The notes below the pieces were generated by a model. The model was not told where the DNA came from. It made no database searches and worked only from the letters and a program-made list of their open reading frames with translations. Shown here one piece after another: positions 45,723-57,700 of a stretch of DNA of 64,000 bases. Every line of letters begins with the position of its first letter. Within the stretch, counting starts at the first letter, position 1. The position numbers were made by a program, and so were the translations under genes. Source of the stretch: Vanessa cardui (taxonomy: Eukaryota > Arthropoda > Insecta > Lepidoptera > Nymphalidae); contig NC_061130.1 in NCBI RefSeq assembly GCF_905220365.1, forward strand, positions 13,461,501 to 13,525,500. The letters run 5' to 3'.

Positions 45723-46925
45723 TATCATTATGACTGCATATTTTGTATTGACTGCGAAAAAAACTAAGTGAAATTATTCACTGCTAGCCAAATTTTCTAT
45801 ATCCTTCTTGTCATCGACCTAAAATACAATATATTAAATACATGGAACACCCCAATTAGACCGTGATGGAATCGCTTGATGGAGCTGGCACCGAATTTGA
45901 ATAGTGTAGTCCCTACGTCACGCTGCTGCACCGATCTCGGAAACTATTACATCGCTGTGGATGTGGAAAATTGAAATGCAATATGTAATACTAAAATACA
46001 TGTGTGTGTAATTTTCATAAATATAACATACATATACGAAAACAGTTTCTTTTGTTTTATTCGTAAGTGTGAGTGTAAAAAAATATTTACATAATATATA
46101 CAAAAAATTGTGCAATTAAGCCAAACAACACGGCAGATTGATTTTTTATTTTTTTTCTTGCAGGTATGATAGGTCATGGTTATTTTGGAGATTACTTGTG
46201 TAATATCAGACATGAAGCAAAGACGATGTGTCACCAGTGTATCGTGGTCCGTGTCAGTGCAGTGAAGAGGCGGACTCCGGTTCGTAAGAATGTATTAGAA
46301 GTCTCCCAGCAAGGACTCATGATGGCTGCTTCGAATTAGTAGAGAGCCGTAGTAATGTCTGCGAAATAGGTCTAGACAAAAAAGTCAGGTCTAGAATCAG
46401 ACAGGAGAACGGAAAATGAAAAACCCATTCTGTTGCCACAAGCGACAACCATGACCTGAAACTTAAAAGAGTATGGCGTTACTCTGGGGCCATGGATGCA
46501 TGAGGTGGGGTTACGGGTTTCCTATTAATTAGTATTCTTGACCAAAATTCTTAATTATAAAATATCATTTTTATTATTTGTACTTTGGACGTAATTTAAA
46601 ATACAATATGAGATAATCACATGTCCGACTCGCATTTCAAAAAATATTATCACCGGAAGTTAATATCGATAAGTCCAGGGCAATGTTCTTTTTATTAAGA
46701 ACTATTGATAATTTTTACGTGCACGATACAGAGAACCTAAGGAAGGTCTTTGGACCCTGGAAACTCCCGGCGATGCTTACAGCTTTGCCACGCATAATGC
46801 TAATGTCTTTTCCCCGATCTTCTATTCATATATAGCATACTTGCATGTTTAGATAACTTTTGATGTGCTATAATATTATATAATACTGTTTAATAATATA
46901 ATCCTTAAGTAAATTGCCAGAATGT
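45723..46925. other. Intergenic, nothing firm
   Basis: 46240-46520 and 46660-46800 are GC-richer and may be old transposon coding sequence, but no frame or motif can be named. Confidence 0.35.
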
Positions 46926-47089
46926 TAGTAAAGTAACAGCCTGTAAATTTCCGACTGCTGGGATAAGGCCTTCTCTTCCATTAATAAACACAAATTAAGC
47001 ACATATATATAGTGGTGCTTGCCTGGGTTTGAACCCGCAATCATCGGTTAAGATGAGAATTGTTCTAACCGCTGGGCCATCTCAGCTTT
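46926..47089 (-). repeat. SINE1 copy with large internal deletion
   Basis: Tail GTAAAGTAACAGCCTG to CTTCTCTTCCATTAAT is joined directly to AAACACAAATTAAGCAC and the head. About 130 bp of the body is missing, joined at a short TTAAT/TTATAA similarity. Confidence 0.9.
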
Positions 47090-48101
47090 TAATTGTGAAC
47101 ACAGAATGTTAGGAGTTATAATATCTTAATTAACTTCAACTATTTGATATAACAAATAGAGATACTTACAGTTCGTGAATATTTTTCAGCAATGAAAGCC
47201 TTATCGATATTCGACGAGTCACTCCATTCCTTAAAATTGACGTGACTTAGTTTTACGTTAATTTTTCAAACCGTTGACGTTTGGCGTAAATAGTGGAGTG
47301 GGTTTAACTCGAAGTTTTTCTGCGATATGGAATCAGAAAATATGAAATCCGCATATGACGCAAAATATTATTTCCTATGTCGGGTATAAGAAAATTGTAG
47401 CCATACTGAAGATACAGTAGGCAGAGTAGTTAGCTGGTCAGTTGACGTCTTCTGGGACAGAAATATTCTTGATTGACCACGAATCCGTCTCCATTTGGGA
47501 GATACTTGGAGAAGGCTTTTATCGTCTTCCAGTTGAGACTATATGAGTATAGAGTATTAGTTAAGGTTTACATGATGGGTATACCAGTGTAAACACAGAA
47601 ACGAGGTATATAACATTTTAAATGACACGATAGAAGGCCCTTACAGACACTTACATATTATTACTTTTCTATTTAGCGAAATAAACAGAATTCAAAGAAA
47701 ACAAATATTTAATTAAAAATAAAAAGAGTAAGTGAAAACATCGTATCATTCAATTTACATATTATTATGTTGTATGCTTCTATAAAATTGTTTTATGAGC
47801 TTATCACTTTTTAATAATCATAACTCCGGATATCACTATCAATAATTAATTCCGATTGTGATCACCAATCCGGTGTGATATACAATACATTTTCCTACTG
47901 GATCCCAATTACAATTCTTAAAAAAAATTAAAAAATCCTATACAAACGGTGGTAGAACTGTCCGCAATATAGTTTAGATACTCACCACCTTGTCAAATAT
48001 TCTACCGCACCTTTTATTTCTGAAATTAGATGGAGAAGCTATTGGATGCTCCACCAATGCGAACTCACTCGAATGTTTTAAAAAACAGTATAGCACCAGA
48101 C
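47090..48101. other. Intergenic, nothing recognised
   Basis: No supported exon or repeat. Confidence 0.4.
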
Positions 48102-48350
48102 GAGTACAAGAGGTCAGTTATTTGCGTATTTTGTGATTTATGTAAAGTATTTGATTGTGTAGAGCACATAGGTATATGCTTTTATATAAGCTAAGAAAAT
48201 AAGGTGTTAATGGTAGAGCTGTTGATCTCATTGCTTCATACTTGAATAAAATAATCCAACAGTCTGTAATAAGAATGAGTATTCCACAAGGATCAAGTTT
48301 GGGTCCTTTTATATTTCTATTATATATAAATGTTCTTCCTTTTTATTTTC
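48102..48350 (+). pseudogene. Decayed LINE reverse transcriptase (Jockey-type)
   Basis: Two frames joined by a frameshift near 48170 give RT landmarks in order: CDLCKVFDCVEH (the F/Y-x-D-L-x-K-A-F-D-x-V-x-H block), LLYKLRK, stop, GVNG, IASYLN, then IPQGSSLGPFIFLLYIN (the VPQGSxLGPxLF block). The order and spacing are those of the palm of a non-LTR reverse transcriptase. The catalytic DD block is not found downstream. It is broken by at least one frameshift and one stop, so dead. Confidence 0.88.
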
Positions 48351-48635
48351 AAGGTATTTGTCATAATTCTTATACCTCCTTTCTTCTTAAACCTAACAGG
48401 AAATAAATTAATTATGACAATGTAAACAATGCAACCACTTATACAACTTAAAAGAAAAAAAAAACAGACAAAATACGTACTGTTTGTCGCGGTTAAAAAA
48501 GTTAGACAACTGACGCTGGTTGCTTGATTAGTATACTTTCAGATATTAACTACAGATCTTTAAATCGTTTCCATTTTCAAGTCAGTACAATTTGTAGTTA
48601 CTTCAAACTTTGTTTATAACAATATGATTTATATA
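48351..48635. other. Intergenic, nothing recognised
   Basis: No supported feature. Confidence 0.4.
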
Positions 48636-48860
48636 CACATCATCATCATCAGCCCTATTTTGTCCAGTGCTGGACATAGGCCTCTCCAAGTGCACGCCAC
48701 TGTGGTCTTTCACCGCCTACATCACATGAGGGTCAGCAGCGTCAGGTGCGAGAAGCTACGTCCTGCGATCGCCAACCCGCCTGCCCAGCGTAAGGATTAT
48801 GGGCAATATTCTCCATCTGCTGTTCCCGGCAGCCCCGCTTTTCCTCGTCATGATGGCGAC
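48636..48860 (-). mobile_element. RTE-like LINE 3' coding remnant
   Basis: Antisense: ATCATCATCATCAGCCC, CAGTGCTGGACATAGGCC, and GTGCACGCCACTGTGGTC. After 48720 it diverges into GC-rich text with broken frames. Confidence 0.75.
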
Positions 48861-49304
48861 GATGGTAAAGGCGGAACGGGGAGTGCTAAGATTAATGTAC
48901 ACAATAACATCTATTTTTTGAAAAAATAGTGAGCAATAGACACAAGGAAGAAAGATAAACAAATTACACCTACCTAATTAATTTTCTTACTGGGTCACGA
49001 TATTCTTTTCTTTAATGAGAGTCCAGTTTTATTCTGAACTTGACATATTAAAAAAAAATTGTAGCACATATTGTCGTAAAACATTGATAATTGAGATTAT
49101 GGTGGATATAAAGAAGCATGGACTTAGTATTTGATTATTTCTAAGCTCGATATATGAATTTAATTGTACTAGTTCTATTCCATATAATCTTCAGTTCCAA
49201 TTAGTTTTAACTTGAAATTTAAGTGACGTTTCAAGTTTCAAAAAGGCTTTTACGAAGCTACTTAAAAAAAGAATATGTAGATTAATCTGTATATTTTTAA
49301 TTTA
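48861..49304. other. Intergenic, nothing recognised
   Basis: No supported feature. Confidence 0.4.
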
Positions 49305-49520
49305 TTAACATAAGAATTAATACATTAAATGCTTTAATATAAACAAATAGGAAACTAAAGCTAGTTACTGTATAAATCTTGACCGCGTGGACGAACGAAC
49401 GAAACGAACCAGCCCATGATCCTGTCATCAGTGGAGGCAATGAGGCGAAGTTTTATACTTTTGATGAAGCTTTTTGCACCTCTACTCCAAGGGCCAAGCG
49501 TTTCGACAGCAAATGGAACA
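49305..49520 (-). mobile_element. LINE E 3' end
   Basis: On the - strand the frame reads FAVETLGPWSRGAKSFIKS, then KLRLIAST and MGWFVSF, ending before GQDLYSN. A deletion replaces the IQRGNAAS segment present at 15365-15420. The 3' UTR extends down to about 49305. Confidence 0.78.
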
Positions 49521-49993
49521 AAAAAAGTAATATGATGTAATACACGAATATTTAGTTCTTTTTTTTTCCACAGAGACAGATTAGATTTTGATTTGTTATA
49601 TACTTTAGAATCGAAATTCTCATGTTTTGTTTTACACATTTAAACATGCTCAAAACGTTCAATCCATATGATTCCTTTATACCTTCCGTAGATAACCGTA
49701 AAATTCACTTATATCTTTGAATAATAAATAAATAATAATTATGGAGAAAAAACAGAGAGTTACTCACACAGCTTACAATTGTAACAGTTTGAAATGGCGG
49801 TGACATCCTGTGCCATTTCTGTATTGCACGTTAGAGCACAGTGGAAATACGTATTGAAGCAGGTGGACCCATGAACTCAACCTTTGAGAACCAGGATCTT
49901 TGCAGAAGGATGTCTAGAAGAAGTACTTAAATCCCATCACTTTGTTTTGTTACCGATTACGCTTGAAATTTGTACTTTGTATCCAAAACAGTT
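49521..49993. other. Intergenic, nothing recognised
   Basis: 49780-49960 is GC-richer, with no motif I can name. Confidence 0.35.
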
Positions 49994-49995
49994 TG

Positions 49996-50272
49996 AGTCG
50001 AGATGGCCCAGTGGTTAGAACCCGTGCATCTTAACCGATGATTGCGGGTTCAAACCCAGGCAAGCACCGCTGATTCATGTGCTTAATTTGTCTTTATAAT
50101 TCATCCCGTGCTCGGCGGTGAAGGAAAACTTCGCGAGGAAACCTGCATGTGACAAATTTCATAGAAATTCTGCCACATGTGTATTCCACCAACCTGCATT
50201 GGAACAGCGTGGTGGAATATGTTCCAAACCTTCTCCTCAAAGGGAGAGGAGGCCGTTGGAGGATGTTGTTGT
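49996..50272 (+). repeat. tRNA-derived SINE1 copy
   Basis: Head GAGTCGAGATGGCCCAGTGG with A box; GGGTTCAAACCCAGG with B box; body complete. The segment between GAGGAGGCC and the tail is deleted. Confidence 0.93.
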
Positions 50273-50275
50273 ATA

Positions 50276-50724
50276 CAAAACAAAACGCGTCTATGTTGAA
50301 CGTTGTATAGTTCACTACACTATAATCAAAAACATCATCTAAGTGTAGAAAGATGATCAAGAATGATAAGTTGTACGTAGAAGATAATGATTTATCAACG
50401 AAACTGACTCTATAATAAATAGGACGCTAGGACGATGTTGTAGTTACTCGTTGCGTTATCGTGGTGATACAGTTTCAAATATATAACTGTGTAAAGGGAA
50501 ACAGTGCTTTTGGTTTTTATTATATATTTGGTAAGGATTTTATTTTATTTATATACTTCGATAATTGTTTTAGTTTTTTTACTTTTATTAAATATTCGGT
50601 CTAAATTAGGAAGTTTAAATATTAATTAAATATTGATTTATTATATTTTATAAATTACAGGTTATTTTATTATTTTTTTATTTAAATTTTATTAGAATTT
50701 TAATTGCGTTCTAAGGCCATTTTT
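50276..50724. other. AT-rich intergenic stretch
   Basis: No supported feature. Confidence 0.4.
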
Positions 50725-52452
50725 ACTTAATTTTGTTTGAACAGAGTTGCGTCAATCGTATTCATAAGAAGCTCACTAATATACGTCGCGAAAGCTTAAA
50801 TATTTGATATTTTATTTTATTTAATAACAATAATGAATTCGAATTATTTTTATGAATTATAATAAGATCCATATAATATTTGTGAAATGTTTATAATTTT
50901 ATTAATGATCTGTGACTTAAAAAAAAATAATAATATGTTGTATTCCTAACATACTATAATAACTAAGGAATTTTAATTAAACGTATTAAATCAAATTCAT
51001 TCCTTTGATGATAAAAGTTTTAAATTAAATTATATCTTCGAGAAATATTAATTTATATAACGAACAGTTACTTAGAGTCTTAAAATATCTGTTTTAAATT
51101 TTCTAAAATATAATACTCATACAAAAAAATTATATAATATTTACTATATATGTATAATCATAATATCTGGTTCATATATCTTTTGTTAGGATATATTTGA
51201 CGCTATAGAGCAAACCTATTAGACGCATCGCTGGATAATCTGTCCAGCTTGTTGTTATGTTAAAATATGCAATATGCTAAGCCTAAAATAAGTCATTATA
51301 TTCGGCTGAAAGTTGAAAATCGAAGACAATATTATGACCAATATAGACAAAAGAGGTTGGAATAAAAAAAATGTTTATTAGCCGCATTCTCAAGCCTATT
51401 AATTTGTTGTTTTTTTTTCGCCAAGTTGCCAATATTCTTGACGAAAGCTTTTACACTACATTGTTTTTATTTAATGAAAAAATATACGCAAATAGGCTGA
51501 TATAATCAGGCGAATAGCAAGAACGTTGTAATCATTCAATCAAGATTTATCTTTTTTTTTTTAAATTTAAATCGCCGTTTTTAAAGCCTAGCATATTTTA
51601 CTATGCATGTAAATATATTAATTTTTAAAGCCTAATAATGAGATTTTCATATTGTCATGTATTGTGTATCAGCCCTAATATTTAATTTTTAAGTTATATG
51701 TGAGTGTGTGTTAATCAAAAAATCAAAATTAAAATCAAAATAAACTTAATTCAAGTGGGCTTTTACAAGCATTTTTGAATCGTCATTTAACAATTAAGTG
51801 AAGCTACCACCGGTTCGGAAAGTAGATTCTACCGAGAAGAACCGGCAAGAAACTCAGTAGTTACCCTTTTTCAACATTTAAAAAATACAATCATATTAGT
51901 TAAATACAATTATATATGTATGTAATGTATCCTGCCTGGAAGTCAACAGGTATTAATTCCGAGCTTTTTTATCATCTACAAAATATACAATACAATATAA
52001 ATCAAGTTTTTGACATATGATATAATATGTGAATGATATTATCTGTGCGTACAGTATTAGCTGATTTATATCTCGATCGAATTGGATTAATTTGACGCTA
52101 GAAAAAAATAATTCAATTAGTGAAGCAATTATACAGACAGACAGATATACGTTAATTCAATTTACACAAATATCTTAACGGGTAAAGTGTTAAAATGAAA
52201 ACTGAGATTTATTAGTGATGTATATACATTAATAAATTATATTTTTATTTTTTTAAAGTTACAGATTATTAATAAAATTATAAAAAAAATTACAAATATT
52301 ATATGGATCTTATTAAAATTTACAAAAATAATTCGAATTCACTACTTTTATTAAATAAAATAAAAAATTAAATTTTTAAGCTTTCGCGACGTATACGTAA
52401 GTGAGCTTCATATAAATACGATTGACGCAACTCTGTTCAAACAAAATTAAGT
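50725..52452. mobile_element. 1.7-kb element with terminal inverted repeats of about 190 bp
   Basis: Left arm 50725-50918 and right arm 52255-52452 are reverse complements with few differences: both begin ACTTAATTTTGTTTGAACAG and share TACGTCGCGAAAGCTTAAA and AATAAGATCCATATAATATT. The interior of about 1.3 kb is very AT-rich, has no open frame and holds a LINE D tail at 51719-51985. Long TIRs and no coding fit a non-autonomous DNA transposon. No clear target-site duplication was found. Confidence 0.85.
51719..51985 (-). mobile_element. LINE D 3' tail nested in the 1.7-kb element
   Basis: AAATCAAAATTAAAATCAAA (reversed tail), CAAGTGGGCTTTTACAAGC, CTACCACCGGTTCGGAAAG, CCGAGAAGAACCGGCAAG: the cleanest copy of the family, so the insertion is young relative to the others. 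Confidence 0.9.
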
Positions 52453-52539
52453 GTTATTAAGTACTTTATTGACAAAACAAAATTACTTTTAATAAATCTA
52501 TTACAAGAATATAAAATAATAAGCATTGATAACAAAATA

Positions 52540-52844
52540 TAGTAGCACAACTAAGATGTAGCATTGCCAAATTCAATGAAACCGATTACTGCTGAATTAC
52601 ACTATCGCGCCATTTGACGCTGTTCGTCGCTATAGATTCTCGCGTCATTTCAAACCGAGGAAGCAAGTGCATGTAAATCGACGTGTCAAATATATTAGTC
52701 GTATTATATTACAAGTTATTGCGTTTGTGTAAAGATCATATTCACATAAGAAATAAATACTGATAATTTAGGATAGCGTACTTAATTCGGATGTGAGCGG
52801 TTTTACGAATTTTGCTAATGCTATATTTAAGTTGTGTCGTACTA
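52540..52844 (-). mobile_element. MITE G copy 3
   Basis: TIRs TAGTAGCACAACTAAGATG and, from the other end, TAGTACGACACAACTTAAA. TA on both sides (52538-52539, 52845-52846). Inverted relative to copies 1 and 2, and only 88 bp from the 1.7-kb element. Confidence 0.88.
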
Positions 52845-53647
52845 TACTTTAAACAATTTCTGTTTTGCTATTATTATTACAAGAACAGTATAATAATGAT
52901 ACGCCTGACAGTATTTCGCGCTGCCTCGCGTCAAAAAGTGCATGAATTTAAAAGCCATTTGACAGCTTAACGTATAAAGTTCAGAAATTTACACTAATTC
53001 ACTTTATATTACATATATAGAATTATTGATAATTCGACGTATTTCCAATATGTTAGGTAGGGGTATTTTAACCCGTATATGCATAATGCAAAAGTGAACT
53101 ATTATTAAGTTATAGTGATTTTTAGATTATTTCAAAATAAGTCAAGAATGCAACTTCATAAAATTTATTTGAAAAGATTAATTAGACTCTCATTTTTTCC
53201 TCTGATTTACATAAGAGATTAAACAGTGATTATTTATCAACACTAAAATATTAATTATCGGTGCAAATTTAGAAATGCATAACCTAGTGTTGTTTCATGC
53301 CGTGCAGGAATTTTACATTTTATAAAAAGGTTTTATGTCAATGTGTGGCTCGTAACAAGTCGCAAGTATTTCCGTGCAGAGACGCCCCCTTAAACTTAAA
53401 CCAAAATATTTATTAATAATTACATTCAAGGTAACAAAAATATATATCGCTAAGAATTTTCTAATCAATTTTTTGTTTATCGTAATGATCGGTCTACATT
53501 CAGCGACAGACGATAATCATTGAAATTACATAATGCAATCGTTAATTGATGTCATAATTACGTAAACTAATTACCCTAGAAGGGCAAAGATTTTATTCAA
53601 TAATTACATCGAAATTATTGGCGTTGAAAATTAAAAATAGTTCGAAC
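52845..53647. other. Intergenic, nothing recognised
   Basis: AT-rich; no supported feature. Confidence 0.4.
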
Positions 53648-53953
53648 GCAAAAACAACAACAACAGCCTGTAAATTATCCACTGCTGGGCTAAGGCCTCC
53701 TCTTTCTTTGAGGAGAAAGGTAGGAACATATTCCACCACGCTGTTTTAATGCGGGTTGGTGGATTGCACATTTGGCAGAATTTCTATGAAATTAGACACA
53801 TACATCCTTCTCTATCCTCAAGATTTTTTCCTTGCTCGACGGTGTCAAACACAAATGAAGCACATGAAAATTCAGCTGTGCTTGCCAGGGTTTGAACTCG
53901 CAATCATCGGTTAAGATGCACGCGTTCTAACCACTGGGCCATCTCGGCTCGAG
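53648..53953 (-). repeat. tRNA-derived SINE1 copy, near full length
   Basis: Antisense from AAAACAACAACAACAGCC to CCACTGGGCCATCTCGGCTC. The central part is partly deleted around 53820. Confidence 0.92.
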
Positions 53954-54559
53954 CGCAATGACTGTTTGAAATACAAGAAAACTGTTTCTATGATCTCGTT
54001 TAATCACAAGTCGGTTCTCTATTACCTATTATACCTATATTACCTAATAAGTACCTTATTTAAAGAGGCATAAATATTGTTATGTTTTTTTTGTAATCAA
54101 TAATTTTATACAAAGATATTTATAATATATTCGTCTATTTCCTACATTTAGCGCTGCGACTTAGACATTATTTCAAAATTTTAGGTTTAATACTTTTACA
54201 CTTTCATTTCAAGATTCAAGAGTATTTACATACAAGCAAACTATTTCAAGCGGCTTTTGGGATTAATACTGATTCTCTGAAATCCATTATTATTATACAT
54301 ATGTATTAAGTAGGTTGCGATTCTGATTTTTTTTTTTATTAACAAACTTTTAATTGAACTATTAGTGTTTACAAAGTATGCGCTATGTCATAAATGCAAA
54401 ATTCACTAATTTCATTCATTTTGTAATACAGATTTGGATGATATTTTGTCAATTTTATGTCGTTCTTACCTTTGTATATGTCCATTTATTTCCGTTCTTT
54501 TATATCAAAACTACATATAAGATATCTTTGTAAACATATAAACAATTGAAATAATATTA
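53954..54559. other. Upstream flank of the FAR gene
   Basis: AT-rich. Should contain the promoter or a noncoding first exon of the FAR gene, but I cannot point to a convincing TATA/initiator pair or a donor site. Confidence 0.35.
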
Positions 54560-54697
54560 TCTATACATATAATAAAATTGAAGTGTCTGTTTGTAATATT
54601 AAAATAGTCCCTTTTACTCAATGCATAATTATGTATGCATTTTTTACAATTTTTTTTTGTCAGATTCAAACTAGTACAAGGTCGCGGGCAAAGCTAG
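54560..54697 (+). mobile_element. Minimal Helitron-like element next to the first FAR coding exon
   Basis: Begins TCTATACATATAATAAAATTG after an A (in part) and ends GGCAAAGCTAG before a T. These are the TC...CTRR termini and A/T target of Helitrons. At 138 bp it is internally deleted relative to 30114-30382. Its end is only 42 bp from the splice acceptor at 54738-54739. Confidence 0.78.
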
Positions 54698-54752
54698 TTA
54701 AAAGTAATTTTAATAATAATGTTTAAATTATTGTTTTAGAAAAGCAACCGCG

Positions 54753-57700
54753 ATGATCATGAAAGCAGATAAATACACACCGATTTCCGATTTTTACGCC
54801 GGAAGGTCAATCTTCATAACGGGAGGCACTGGATTCCTCGGAATTGTACGTTGACTTAATTTTTTTAAATATTATCTTAATATTTGTTAAAAAAGCTATT
54901 TTAAATCAAGTTCTATTTTCAAAATTTGTCGTTTGTAAAGATTTTTTTTTTAATTTTGATTTTATTTTTAAAGGTTCTAATAGAGAAGTTATTATATGGA
55001 TGTCCGGATGTCGGAAACATATACATTCTAGTAAGAGAAAAGAAAGGCGTATCTCCCGAAGAGAGAGTTAAGAACATAATCAATAGCCCTGTAAGTATCT
55101 ATACTAATATTTTAAATTTGGAAGTAATTCTATTTGTTTACTTTTTTATAATATATTAAAGCATCGTTCTATTTTTTTTTTTTAATTTTATGAATATTCA
55201 ATTTTTTGCTTCAAATCGAACGTATTCCATTTATAAAATTTTCGAATCGATCTTAAAAACCATTTCATAAAATCATTAATTGATAACGAATTGATAAATG
55301 TTTTATTTCGAACGTTTTTTTTTTTCTTTTATAGGTTTTCGAAAGACTTAAAGCTGACAAACCGGAAAATTTAAAGAAAATAATACCAGTCATTGGAGAT
55401 TTAACTGAATCGAACCTGGGTATAAATATGCAAGATCTGCAAATATTGCACGATGAGGTACGCATTCAATATTATAAGATTATTTTTTTATTTATACGTT
55501 GCATACAATTTAATAGGTTATGTTTACAGTGTAGCGTGGGCATTAAAATGAGTTCTATTTTTAAATATTTTTTAGGTATCAGTGGTGTTCCACCTAGCAG
55601 CCACTATAAAGTTCAACGAACCTCTGTCCGTTGCTGTGAAAATTAACGTCGGAGGCACTGAGGAAGTCATTAAACTTTGTCAAAATATGAAAAATATGGA
55701 GGTACGTATTAAAAATTATTCTCTTACTCTTTCTCAATATACTTGGTATTTAGTTCGAATAGTGGAGAGGCACAATATCTTAGTATTTAAAAATAAATAA
55801 GGTACCTCTCACTGCTTATAATTACACCATGATTCTCCAGTGCGGGTTAGTGGATGTGTTGCAGAATTTCATTGAAATTAGACACATGCAGGCTTCCTCG
55901 CGATATTTCTCGTTGTCTAAGCATGAGACAATTGAAACATAAAATGAAAATTGAATTGAATTGAAACACGCACCTAGCGTGACAATTCACCTCCTCAAAA
56001 TTGGGAGCAGACTTTCCTCAGGAGTATGACATTAAGGGACTGTTTACTTTGCGAATCGCTGAGAAAACCTATATGGAAGTAGGATGTTAATTGCCTATGA
56101 ATTCCAGGTTTTCGTCTACATGTCAACAATATTTTCGAATACCGATCACAAGAGGAAGACAATCGTTGAAAAGTTATACCCAACTCCGAAGAGTATGGAC
56201 GAAGTCTACAGGATGATCGAGGAAAATGATCCGAAGGAGACGTTTAACCCTGAAGTTTTATGTAATTACATATTTATTCACTTATTTCACTAAGTTGCCA
56301 ATTTGTTTGGATACAACTTTTTAATTGCTTAAGAAAGTCATTCACCATTAACTAATTACGTATTTAATTTTGTTGACAATTTGAGCTCATCACAGGAACT
56401 TTTCACGAAAGTTTGTCAACAGATAAGTTTCCAGTTTATCTTAAAGAGAGGCAACGCTTTAGATACGTTTTACGATTAAAGACAAGCAATGGATTTAATA
56501 CGACAAAATTTTTCTACATTGCTAAAAGTTTCTAAAAATCTTTTCCAACAATTTTGGTTATCTCAAACATTGGAAACTAATTTCGCATGAATTGTATTTA
56601 AATTAACTCTTTAAATACGACTTTCGAAGATAATTTTAAAACTCTAAATATAAAACCTTTTGCCAGCCAAACCTAAACACTTAAATTAGGTGGTAGCTTA
56701 TTAATTGTCGTCATCGTTCACTTTTTTTGGGCATTCTTTTTTGTACCTATGTCATGTGTGGTATATAAAAATATTCTTTGTCTAGGTGGTCGCCCAAATA
56801 CATACACTTTCACAAAAGCGTTGGCGGAGAATGTCGTAGCTGAGAAACGAGGAAATGTGCCCACAGTCATGATACGTCCATCCGTAGGTAAGTCGATTTA
56901 TTTAATACCTAATTTTGTCATAATTGAAAAGAAAAATAGGGACTAGAATCAACTTAATATTTGTATTAATTGCAGTAACACCAGTTAAAGATGAGCCTGC
57001 AAAGGGATGGATAGCAAACTGGATGGGTCCCACGCCGATCTTAACATTTTTGGCTAAAGGATGGCTCAGAGGATTGTATGGAGAAGATGACTATTCGTTC
57101 GAGATCATTCCCGTGGATTATGTCGTCAACATGACTATAATAGCCGCTGCCAGACAGAATAGGTACGTCTGATAGAAATTGATTATTATTTAATATTTTG
57201 TTGTAAAATATACCATCATTCTCTAATCTCTTGTGTCTGCCTGGCACATTTTGAGTTGCCCTAAAAAAAATTAAAACACAGTAAAAAACATGTTTCATAA
57301 GCCTTCTACTTAAAACAAGATCGTATTAAAGATAAAAATAGTGGAGTATTCATTGATATTTAGACAGGATATATAACAAACTTTGTAATTATGAGCACTA
57401 GAGCGCACTGGCAACTTTTGTCACGGTGACTGTTTCGTCACTCTTGTCAAATCCGTAAATATGTAGAGATGGAGACACAAATGTAACCCAAATGTCACGT
57501 CGTAATGTGCGCGCACCTCCATACATATTCATGGACTCGACAAGAGTGACGAAACAGTCACCGTGACAAAAGTTACCAGTGCGCGCTAGTTCTAATGGTG
57601 TATAAGAGTAACTACTGAGATTACTGTTTTTTTTTTGGTAGAATCTACTTTGCAAGCCGGTGATAACTTTTAATTCAACACTGTAACGTAACACTACCGA

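Noticed and set aside
56262..56293. Extension of FAR exon 5 to the in-frame stop at 56291-56293
   Set aside because: Reading through gives an unrelated tail, while splicing at the GT at 56262 to the acceptor at 56785 restores the conserved [14 protein letters not shown] segment in phase.
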